A stretch of 64,000 bases of DNA from Piper betle (taxonomy: Eukaryota > Streptophyta > Magnoliopsida > Piperales > Piperaceae): the NCBI GenBank assembly GCA_033002965.1, contig JAURVB010003404.1:1-64000 (forward strand), written 5' to 3'. The notes under the pieces were generated by a model. It had not been told where the DNA came from, did no database searches, and was given only the letters and a program-made list of their open reading frames with translations. Positions within the stretch are counted from its first letter, which is position 1. Each line of letters starts with the position of its first letter. This document shows, in pieces, positions 46,509 through 58,200 of this stretch. A program made the translations under genes and the position numbers.

Positions 46509-48890
46509 GGCCGTAGGAGGTGGACTCGGCGGTCACGACTCACCCGACTCGCCCCCGTGATGGGTTAACATATAGTCTTTTACGCATCGGGGGGTTGTGC
46601 CACGTGTATGGGTTAATAGATTCGGTGGGGCCCGCCGGAATGACTTTTCACCGTCGACATTTTACCGCCTCCGGTGACCGCGGTCGTCAGGCGAGTCAAA
46701 GTTTTGTCCCGCTTAAAATCGGCTTATTTGATTTCCAATTTACATGGAGCTGATAACGTCCATTCGGGTTTAAAGTAGTTTAATTTTTATATGTTGATAT
46801 TCTTCTTTTGTATAATTTATATTAAATTTTAATTTATAATTAAAATATTTTAAATTTAATATAATTATATATAAAAAATAATTTAATCTGACATAAATAT
46901 ATTTAAATTTGTTATCATATAATGATAATTTATAATTTAGTTGTATTTATATAAAAAAAATTAAGATAAAATGGTTAAAAATCTTATTCTCCATATAAAA
47001 TATCATTTAAGATCTAGTTAAGTTTCGAGTTAAGTTTTTTTCAAGTGAGTATTGATTCAAATCGAGCTTTGAATTGGTCTATCATCAATATACTCAAGTC
47101 AAATTTGTTGTCTTGAAAACACACACCACACTGAGTTATAGAATTTTTTTGCATTGAACAAAAAAACGTTATAGATTTTCACGTGTTAGCATAAACTAGT
47201 CACTATCTTGAGAGATCGATTCAATTATTTTTATTATATATAGATACTCAATGAATAATATAAAAGATAGAATAAAATTGATGTTTCATATATAAACCAT
47301 TTATTTATGAAACCTATAGTAACTTGAGTGTGTTGGGAAGATGGAGACGACTTACACTTTAAGCTGGAGTTAGTTATAATTTGTTGGCTCTAAGAAGGTG
47401 ACCATGTGCACTTGCTTCGCTGGACTAGGCTTGGGAATTTGTGGACGAACACACGAGGAACAGCATTGCAGCAACTTCATTTGAAAGTGATAATTGCTTG
47501 GGTAAGTTAGGGAATTTTTAACTTTCAATGGCTGCTATAAAAAATCATCGAGATTGTCAAATTACATCAGCTTAAAAAAGACAATCGTTTTAATTCATAA
47601 GTCATAGCCATGATGAACTCTAACTCTGGGGCACAGTCAGTTTAGTCCGTAAGAAATTTATAAATGTCTTGTATGCAAGCGGTGAACCAGCACAACCATA
47701 CATCTACTGACTAACTGGATACATATGTTTAAGAATAGAGCAACCCATCAATCCACAGTTGGAGTTTAAGGCAGAGAGAATGATGTTTAAATCACCCGTG
47801 AGTAAGTTTTTACCCCCTTATATTAAAGGTCCTCTTTCAGACTTTTTGTGTTGTTATTTTTGGCCCAACAATAATTTTGTAGACACCTTAATGCTTAATT
47901 AATTTGAAATTATGAATATTATTATTTATTTTCAAGAAAACGTTAGACTATAATTTTGTCTAAATTAGGAATTGAAACTATTGATATATTTTAATATGCT
48001 TATAATTGTACTATCAAATTAATTTTTTTATTTAACAATATATACTTAATTTAGATTTTTACCATTTGTATACTTTTATTTACCTATTGTTATTTATTAG
48101 TATATAAATTAGAGTATAATTCTAATAGAATTAAAAATCTTTAAAATTATATTTAGTTATTAGAATTTAAATTAATTGATATTTGTGATAACTGTATTTT
48201 TTTGTAAAATATAAATAATATTTATTATTTTATTCAAAAATAATATCATAATAATTTTGAAACTAATTTTGTATATTCTTAATATGTTTTATTAATAAGT
48301 ATTAAATATACCCGTGCACAAAGGTCTTTGGTTAGTTATCACTAAAATATAATCTTATAAGTGGCGGAGACACCTTATAAAATTATTAAAAAATTTATAA
48401 CAGATAAAAATGAGGGGAACATGATTCCAACAATTATTAAAGTCAAGGAACTCAAATGAAAAAATTTTACTAACGAGAAAATATCACATAAATGATTAAC
48501 TATATAAAAATAATAATGGGATCATGTTTAATTTTATCTAAAATCGTTGTAAAGTTGTGAATTTTATAATCTATATTTGTCTATATAATAATATATAAAA
48601 TTGAGGACTTTTAACTTGATGTGCCACGTGTCTTTTTAATATGTTATAATATTATCCTTTTATTTCATGTTTACAACTTTTTTAGTTTAATTAAGTTTTT
48701 TAACATATTTTTTTAACTATTTTATGAAATTATTTTTTATTTCTTATTCTTCAAAATAAGATAAATATAATTTTACCCTTTTTTAATACGGTGTTATCAC
48801 ACTTCATTTAAATATTTATAATATTATCCCTTTATTTCCTATTTACAATAAAAAATAATTTAATCAAGATTATTTGCTAGGTATCTCTTA
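46509..48890. other. MEX1 5' flank and AT-rich intergenic DNA
   Basis: The first 250 bases are GC-richer and should hold the MEX1 promoter and 5' UTR. The remainder is AT-rich, with no gene and no clear repeat. Confidence 0.4.
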
Positions 48891-49786
48891 CTTGGTTTCC
48901 GGGTTGAGAAAATCAGCCGATTCCGTGCGGAATCGGCCGATTTAAATCGGATCGGCGCGATGCCGATCCGATTTCGGGGCCGAATCGGTCGGCCCCGAAT
49001 CGGTCACTGAATCGGCCGATTTCGGCCGATTCCGACCGATTTAACTCGGAATCGGAATCGGCCGATTTAAATCGGAATCAGTTTTTACAAAATTACTAAA
49101 ATACCCTAGGTATGATTTTAATTAAATTAATTAAGCATGGGTAAAATGGTAATTTGGCTTTTAAAACCCTCCCGCTTCCGCCGTCGCGCTCGCTCCGCCG
49201 CCCTCCGCTCCGCTTCCGCCGCCCTCCGCTCCGCTTCCGCCGCAGCCCCGCCACGGCCGTCCGACCACGCCACTGCCGTCCGACCATGCCGCCGCCCCGT
49301 TTCCGCCCCCGCCGTGCGTCCCCGACTCCGGGGTCGCCGCCCTCCGCTCCGCTCCGCCGCAGCTCCGCCACGGCCGTCCGACCACGCCGCCGCCCCGTTT
49401 CCGCCTCCGCCGTGCGTCCCCGACTCCGGGCTCGCCGCCGGCGGGGGTAGGGAGGGAGGGTGGCATTCTTGTAATTAAAGTTGACTCGAGTGTAACTCGA
49501 GTCAAAAATAATAATTAATTTATAAATAATTTAAAAAAATCTTAAAAAATATTTAAAAATATCATAAACTATAATACACAGAATAATATCAAAATAACAT
49601 CAATACCTAATTTTAATATATTTATATTATAAATTATCAAATTATTATATATAACCGATTAAATTAATTTGGACCGATTCAACTGAACCGATTCCTGGCC
49701 GATTCAGACCGATTCCGATTCCGATTCCGATTCACTGGAAAACCGATTCCGATTCCGATTCCGATTTATGCAACCATGCTTGGTTT
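48891..49786. mobile_element. hAT-type non-autonomous element, family 2, intact (880 bp, 48899-49778)
   Basis: An exact 8-bp duplication, CTTGGTTT, lies at 48891-48898 and 49779-49786. Ends are CCGGGTTGAGAAAATC and, reverse-complemented, CATGGTTGCATAAATC: hAT-like imperfect terminal repeats. Subterminal parts are dense in AATCGG/CCGATT boxes. The interior holds AAAATACCCTAGGTATGAT, a GC-rich block (49.17-49.45 kb) open in several frames, and the GACTCGAGTC module. No transposase. A diverged copy lies at 16.92-17.78 kb. Confidence 0.9.
49463..49520. repeat. GACTCGAGTC module, copy 5
   Basis: GGCATTCTTGTAATTAAAG, TTGACTCGAGTGTAACTCGAG, TCAAAAATAATAATTAA (given in pieces). It borders the GC-rich block of the 880-bp element, as in copy 1. 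Confidence 0.75.
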
Positions 49787-50345
49787 GTAATATTGTTCTT
49801 TGCTTTTTATTCATATAAGTAATCAAATGACAAGTTCACCCTTCATTGTTGCAATTAAAATAAAACCTTATTCTAAATTTTCTCTAGTAATTAAGTAGAC
49901 TTATGAAATCTATAAATTTATGAATATTGAATACAATACTAATATATTAATATTTTTAAAAATAAATATAATATACAAGACTATTATAAACAAATATCCA
50001 GTATAAAACAAATCGAGTAATATAAATAAATATTATAGAAAAAAATTTTGATGGAAAATACATTATATTTGAATTCAATTTAAATTTTACGTTAAAATTT
50101 AAATCATTCAAACATAGATAAATATAAAAAAACGACTACAAGTTATATATCACGGATAGTGCATCATGTGGGTTGCCAACTAGTTTTAATATAAACTAGC
50201 CATAGACTTGTGCGCGAGATACATTTAAAAATTATTAATAAAATATATACTAAGAATATATAACATTAATTTAAATTATATTGGTTTTAATCAAAAATAA
50301 TAAATATTTATTCAATTTAGCAAAAACACATAATTACATGTGAAT

Positions 50346-51250
50346 ACTAAAAGTAATTTTAATTTTAATTTTTAATAAGTACAAATTTAATAATTAAAAT
50401 TTTAATTGATACATTTAATAATAAAGATCAATAAATAAATAAATAAAATATGTAAGAAACTAAGATAAGAATGCACATTAAATAATAAATTGAATTCAGA
50501 TGGCACAAGTATTAAATTTATTAATATTTTAAAATTCTTAAATTAGGTAGAATTATGCTCTAATGCTTTTATAATGATAAATTATATATATACGAGAGCC
50601 ATTTTCCTGCGTTAGGGCTGGAAAAATTTCTCGCCCCAAACTTTTATACTAAAAGTAATTTTAATTTTAATTTTTAATAAGTACAAATTTAATAATTAAA
50701 ATTTTAATTGATACATTTAATAATAAAGATCAATAAATAAATAAATAAAATATGTAAGAAACTAAGATAAGAGTGCACATTAAATAATAAATTGAATTCA
50801 GATGGCACAAGTATTAAATTTATTAATATTTTAAAATTCTTAAATTAGGTAGAATTATGCTCTAATGCTTTAATAATGATAAATTATATATATACGAGAG
50901 CCATTTTCATGCGTTAGGGTTAGAAAAATTTCTCGCCCCAAACTTTTATACTACAAGTAATTTTAATTTTAATTTTTACTAAGTACAAATTTAATAGTTA
51001 AAATTTTAATTGATATATTTAATAATAAAGAGCAATAAATAAATAAATAAAATATGTAAGAAACTAAAATAAGAATGCACATTAAATAATAAATTGAATT
51101 CAGATGGCACAAGTATTAAATTTATTAATATTTTGAAATTCTTAAATTAGGTAGAATTATGCTCTAATGCTTTCATAATGATAAATTATATATATACGAG
51201 AGCCATTCTCCTGCGTTAGGGCTGGAAAAATTTCTCGCCCCAAACTTTTA
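50346..51250. repeat. Tandem array, 3 x about 302 bp
   Basis: ACTAAAAGTAATTTTAATT or a near-identical string starts units at about 50346, 50648 and 50951. Each unit ends with TATATATACGAGAGCCATT, CTGCGTTAGGG and CTCGCCCCAAACTTTTAT. Only a few substitutions separate the units, so the array is young. The end of each unit equals the head of the GC-rich element family. Flanks 50.18-50.59 and 51.72-52.13 kb also resemble each other (TTTATTCAATTTAGCAAA, AAATAAATAAATAAA, AGGTAGAATTATACT). Confidence 0.85.
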
Positions 51251-51690
51251 TCTGGGTGGTCCGATTACAAGGACAATCGAGATCTATTAATTTTTTTAAA
51301 AAATAAACTAACCATTAATATGAGGCATCTGATTATAAGGACAACCCAGATCTATTTAGAGAAAGTCGTCTCCGTCGTCGTCGCCCACTCCATATTCTGG
51401 CCGAGTGGAGGAGGGGGGAGAGTGGCAAAATTGGGGCAGCGCGGTGGCGGTGGTGGCCAAATCGGCCACAGAGGAGGGGGGCGTCTGCAACAGGGTTTGT
51501 GGGTGGGGGGGGGGAGTGTCTGTGGCGGGGGAGGGAGTTGTCGAGGGCAACAAGACTAGCTATGGAGGTCCCCCCTTGCCAACCCTATCGCGGTCGTAGA
51601 CACGGGCCCCCCTAGCCTTTCAAGCAGCATACATCCCCCATCCCCCGCCTAGCCGGTTAAGGACGCCCCCACCCTCCCCCAACCCAGGCT
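51240..51690. mobile_element. GC-rich element, second member of the 4.1-5.2 kb family
   Basis: Begins with GGTCCGATTACAAGGAC and CATCTGATTATAAGGAC, like the 4.1-kb element, followed by a G-rich block. The right end is not delimited and no (TA)n follows. Confidence 0.5.
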
Positions 51691-52296
51691 GCACAATAAA
51701 GGAAAAAAACCCGAGTGTTGTAATATAAAATAGCCATAAACTAACGTGATGTGCGAGATAGATTTAAAACTTATTGATATAATATATATTAAAAATGTAC
51801 AAAATTAATTTTAAAAAATATTATTTTATATATTTAAAACAAAACAATGAATATTTATTCAATTTAGCAAATATATACTTGCATTAAATATTAAAAATAA
51901 TTTTAATTTTAATAAGTAAAAATTTGTTTTTAATTTTTTGAATTTATATAGAGTTATAAACTAAGTTTTTTTAATAATAAATAACAATAAATAAATAAAT
52001 AAATAGTTAAATAAAATTTTGTGAAAATCTGCATTAAGAATGTATATTAAATAATAAATTTAATTTGAATGGTATAATTATTAAATTTATTAACATTTTA
52101 GAGTTCCTAATTAAGGTAGAATTATACTTCGCTTTCAGAGTCCGGCCCGCCCCGCCGGCGGAGTCGACTCCTCGCCGGCCTCGCCGTGCTGCTTCGCGCT
52201 CGAGGACGAGGCTAGGACGAGGCTGAAAGGCTCCTCCTTTCCGCAGCCGAATCGGCTGGCCTACCCCCAAATTGGCGGCGAAGGGGGGGGGGGGAG
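51691..52296. promoter_or_regulatory. 5' flank of the large unknown gene
   Basis: AT-rich to about 52.13 kb, then a GC-rich 150 bp just before the ATG, as expected for a proximal promoter and 5' UTR. Minus-strand frame 52270-52034 is not considered real. Confidence 0.35.
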
Positions 52297-55200
52297 ATGG
52301 AGATGGACATAGAGCTGGAGCCGAGGGTGAAGCCGCTGCCGTACAAGGTGAAGGCGGCGTCGCGAGAGTCGGCGTCTCAGAAGGCCGTCAATATACTCGA
52401 CCAAGACCTTCGGACGCATTGGTCGACCGGCACCAACACCAAGGAGTGGATACTGCTCGAGCTCGAGGTTGTTTGAAAATATTTTATCCTTTTCTGCTTG
52501 TATTAGGCTATAGATTTATGTGAAGTATTGATTTTTTGGCTCTAGCATTTCGTTTATTCGATGATGATTGAAGTAAACACTAAGGAGCGGATACTGCTCG
52601 AGCTCGAAATTGTTTGAAATTTATCGATTTTCTATTGTTTTCAGCCATAGAATTTTGATAGGCGTTGATTTTTAGTGCTGCCATTTCGTTTAGTTGATCT
52701 TGATTAAAGTAAGCACGAAGGAGTAAATACTGCCATTTCGTTTAGTTGATCTTTGAAATATATATATTTTGTTGTATTGAGCTATATGTATATGTGAATG
52801 GTTGCTTTTTAGCGCAAGCATATCGTTTGGTTGATGATGATTGAATTTGAAGCGAACACCAAGGAGTGGATACTGGTCGAGCTTGAGATTCTTTGAATTT
52901 ATCTCTTTTTGTTGTATTAAGATATAGATTTGTGATAAGTTTTGACTTTAGTACTAGCATTTTATTTAGTTGGTTATGATTGAAGTAAGTGGGGAGCTCA
53001 TGATGTGTGTGTTGGATCCTATTCGAGCTCCAGGTTCTTAGAAATTCTCACCTTTGTGTTGTATTAGGTTCTTGCTTTGCGTGGAATTTTGTTTTTTGAC
53101 ACTAGGTATGATTTAGTTAACGATGGCTGTAGATAACAGGGAAAAGCATGCTATGGGGGGTTGGATCCTATTTAAGCTCGAGATTCCCCAAAACTTATCT
53201 TATATGCGTTTTATTGAGCTCTAGCTTTCTGTAAAGTGTTTATTTTAAGAACCCTATATAGTACACCTTTCATTTTGAGCAATTTAGTGGGTCCACAATT
53301 CAAAAATTACATACATAAATAAAACAATAAATAATAAGAGTAATTATATAATTTCAACACAATCTATAATAAAAATTAATTTCAAAACATCTATTAACTT
53401 GTGCATCTTTTGAGAATTTAAAAGTAGGTGATAATGATATTAAAAAGACAAAATTTTATCATGTAAGTATTATGATAAACTACGACTTTTGCACCCTACT
53501 TTTAACATATATAAATATTATTTTGCGAAACCCACTAAAAAAGGTGCAAATTAAATATATAGCTCACATAAGCTATATGAGGAGTAGCTCATATAAAATT
53601 TCCCCTCATTTTAAATGCAATTGATTAATTTAGTTGATGATGACTGAAGTTAATAGGAAACTCTCATTTTACATGTGAAATCCTAGGTGAGCTTTATCAA
53701 AAAATTTATTTCCTATTACCTTCGATCATCATTAGCTTTTTGTATAATGTTTTATCATATGGTAGCTGAGTTAATTTTTGATGCTTTCGCCAATAAACTA
53801 GCTTCTTCTTCTTTTTCTTCCACCTTATATCAAAAAGAGGTGGGGACATGAATCCTTATATTGGGTCAATGTGATTATATATATGAAGTGTTTATTCAAT
53901 TTACACCTTATGTTGTTTCATCTTGATTGTTGGATTTCTTACACAAACTGATGATCATACTCCATATCTGCAGCAACCGTGCCTACTGTCACACATACGC
54001 ATATACAATAAATCAGTTCTTGAGTGGGAAATATCAGTTAGCTTGCGATACAAGGTATTTTTACCGATTTATTTCAGAGTGAATCTATTGCTGCGAGCAT
54101 TGCTCTGTTTTTTATCTGCATCTTCAGTTTCTGTCTCCATTATTACTTACTGTTTTAATGTTGATCAAATGGCAGTTGTCTGTAGTACTAACTTGTTTTC
54201 ATATTAGCCTGAGGCTTTTGCAAAAGTTCGTTCAAGGTGTGAGGCTCCTCGTCGAGACTTGGTATATCCAATGAATTATGCTCCATGTCGTTATGTGAGG
54301 ATTTCATGTCTGAGAGGGAATCCGATTGGTATATTCTTTGTTCAGGTGAGCCACTAATTTCTGTATCTTTAAATTTCTCTCAAATATTAGTTCTTATTTG
54401 GATCGGCATCAACTGTTAGTTTGTAAACATTTGCTATATCTTTTCTTTCTATTTTCTTCCTTCTTCTTTTTCTTCCACCTAATACCAAAAAGGTGACAGG
54501 GATGTACATCCCAAACTAGGAGCAATGTGATTACAAATGGCAAAGTTTTCTTTTCGTTCTCCATAGTTTAATAATTCTTAGGAGTTTTAAAAGTGTTCAA
54601 CCTTTTCTAATGCTTTAATAAATTTCTCATGTATTATTCCCCCAGCTTATTGGAATCTCTGTAGGTGGATTAGGAGCAGAATTGCAACCTGTTGTAAGTT
54701 ACTTGCTGCCACACATTGTTTCCCACAAACAAGAAGCAGAGGACCTATATCTTCAAGTAAGCACAATGGCATGTCTTATGAACTCTAGTTCTCAGTTTTT
54801 CAATTGCCATTTCTAATGGTCGTCACTTTGTAGCTGCTTCAAGATGTGACAAATCGATTATTGCCATTTCTTCCACAACTTGAGGTATGTGCTACTTTTT
54901 GTTTTAATTTTTATTTCCGTTGATTAGGTGGACATCCACTTGTATACAAAATTTAAACCTTTTTTTTGTATTGACTTTTCTCAAGCCAGTAGTTTTTTCT
55001 TTTCACTGTCAATGGCAGGGCGATCTAGTTAACTTTTCAGAATCACCTGAATATTATGCTAAGTTTTTTGCAATGCTTGTTGGTCCATTCTATCCGATCC
55101 TTTATCTTTTACATGAAAAGTAAGTCTTATCATATATCTCCACATTCTACTTCCCTTTGTACATGAATTTAAATATGTTATAAATGAAATTTTAGGAAAA

Positions 55201-58200
55201 GCAAATTGATGTAAGTGCCTCTCTTTTTTCTGAAATTGTCCCGCTTTCTGTTTGCCTAGTTCACCTTCTTGACATTGGGTGCAATCACATTGTTAATGAT
55301 ATGCAGGGAGTCTGCAAAAGGTTTGGAGGTTGCCTCAGAATCAGATGTATTAAAGCATAACCAGCCTGCAGCATTATTGATTTCCTCCAATTTTGAGGTT
55401 CTTTTTTACATGCTCTAAATCTCTTGTTCGAGTCAAGGACTTTTTCTCCTATTTTTTACTCCGGTATAAATTCCATTAGATAGAACTTTACTGAAGAAGG
55501 ATTACAACTCTTAAGAAAATAACAGGAAAATTTGTCATATTTTTCGATGAAAGGTGCAGATGAAACCATAACTAAAAATCACATTGGCGTATATAGGTAT
55601 AGTGTCTGTGCTTATCATAGTATCTTTTCTGTTGGAAATCCATCATGTTCTTTATTTATATGTATGTATGAAAGTGGAAGGACATCCGACATTAAAAGAG
55701 GGCTACTTTGTTTTTGAATGGTTTGTGTCGTCAATTTGATTTGTGTAAAGAACTAAGTTTGTGACATGGAGTACATGTTGAGGATGATAGTAGCGATGAA
55801 TTAGAAGAAGTGCTAGTTTTTAATTTCATCATTAAAAAAATAATCAAGTTGCATACACATTCCCTATAAATGTATGGGTAGGTGAACTACTTAAAATATA
55901 TAATTTACCTAAGTATTTGAATCCCTTGTAAATTATTTTTATATGCCTTTTTCTCCGTCACCAATTATTATTATTTTTCGTTATTTTTTTCTCTTTTTCT
56001 TTCTTTCTTGTTAAAGATTTTTCTTGTGTATAGTGCTTATATTATATGTATGAGTATGTTATATAGCTGACTTACATTGTAATATACAGCTCAACCATAC
56101 CTACTGCTAAAGCTAAAGATTAGCCCCTGAATTTCTGTATTCTGCAACTTATTGGCAAACAAAATTGTTTGTATGGAATTTCTTTCTTGTTTTTAGCGTA
56201 TTTCTGCTTTTCAGGGTCAGGCAAGAAGATCCCGCAGTTCATCAGCTTATACTCAGTCGGTTTATAGTTCTATAGCTTTGCGTCCAGACATAGTGTTCAT
56301 GCTTTTGAGAAGAGCATATAAGGATTCTCAGCTGGGGAGTGTTTGTCGAGTGGTATGTCAGACATTGCTTGCTGTTGGGTTGACGATTGATGGTGTTCAT
56401 TCATCTTTTGGTATGATGTGATTTAGGTATGCCAAGCTCTACAGAAGCTTTCTTATCCAGTCTACTCGGGAGAAGCATCCATATCAACTGATGGCTCATC
56501 TATGATGTCTGATGATACACACAAAGATGAATCTCCCTCTAGTCAGATTCATATTTCTGACTACTCAAGCTTGTTTGGGAATGATTTCGAAATACTCAAC
56601 TATAATTGGGATAGCCGTTTATTGCATGTCTTGAACACGGGTTCTGTTGAAGGATTGCTTCATGTTCTTTATGCTTGTGCATCAGAGGTGCAATAATGAG
56701 AAGATATGCTTTTTTGTAGTATTTTCAGTTTCTTTCAGTTGGTTTCAGTGTTCCTTTACTTCCCTTTCTTTTGTACTTCAGCCCTTCCTCTGTCGTAAAT
56801 TGGCAGAAAATAGTGTGGAATTATGGTCTGCACTGCCACTGGTGCAGGCAATGTTACCAGGTGATTTCCATGAACTATTTGTCCTTATTTTTATAAAATT
56901 CAAGATAAATAGTAAGTTTTTATCCATCTTTCATATTCATCTTTATCAATTCCTTGCAGCACTTCGTCCTGTGTGCAGCCATTTAGATAAATTTGATGAT
57001 ACTTTTTCACAATGGAACCAACCCTTCGTGCAGAAGGCTCTTTCTCAGGTTTCCTGATAGTGAATATTAGATTATATTTCTGTTTGAAATGTGGCTAAGA
57101 TTACTTTATGTTGTTCTTGTACCAGATTGTTGCGGCCTTGACATCCTCATTATATCATCCTCTCCTGCATGCCTGTGCTGACTATTTGTCATCATTTTCC
57201 CAATCCCATGTTTGTTTCTTTCACTTCAGCATTCCACTTAATGTTCACAATAATATGATGCTTATTATTTGTGATCTAGTTTTGCCCCTTCAAAAATATT
57301 GATTGCTAAGTTCTGTTACTTAGGCAAAGGCGGCATGTCTTCTCATCGACTTGTGTTTTGGACCTCTTGCACCATGGGTATCTACAGTAATTGCTAAGGT
57401 ATGCTATTGAATTGCAATCACGCGTGATTTCTTAATTGTATTATAACTCACTTATTTGCTTGAAAATATTTTACAGATTGACCTTTCGGTTGAACTTTTG
57501 GAGGACCTCATGAGCACAATTCAGGTTTGTGAACCATGTATCAGTTAATTTGTTACTGATTTGAATTGCTGTTGCGAATGACTGTCTTTAAAGAGTAATT
57601 TTGTGGATGGTGGCTTTCTTCATTTCGCTCGTTTGCCAAATTTTATTGTGTGGAACTTGTATACCTTTTAAGTAACTCAACCCAAAGCTACAATTAATCA
57701 CCTTCTTCATCTTTGCTTTTCCCTTTTTTTTACTGCGTAAGGTTATTTCCTACTAAATTAGTCTTATTTCCTCATGATTGGCCTCCCATGAGGAAATAAG
57801 TCTTTCTCAAAATGTACATTCATCTCTAGTGTTTGTTATTGCTTCTGCCTATTCTATTAGTTGTGTATGGGATTGAAAATTTGCTTTCTTCTTTCGCAGG
57901 ATAGCCACCGGTCGGCATCCCGTGCACGTGCTGCATTGAAGTATTTGCTTCTGGCATTATCTGGTCACATGGATGACATATTGGCCAAATATAAGGTTGT
58001 CACTTGGATGCCGGGCAAGCATTAATAACCTTTTTTATTTAAGTTTTTTGATTGATTTATGATCTTAGTGTTTGTAGATTTTATTTTGATTTGAGGAAAA
58101 GTCTTTTTTGCCTTTGATACAGCTAATCATCCTTTTTTTTTGCTGTCAATTTCTAAGTTGATAGTTTTCTTTTCCTTCTGGTCTTAGGTATTCTTTTCTA

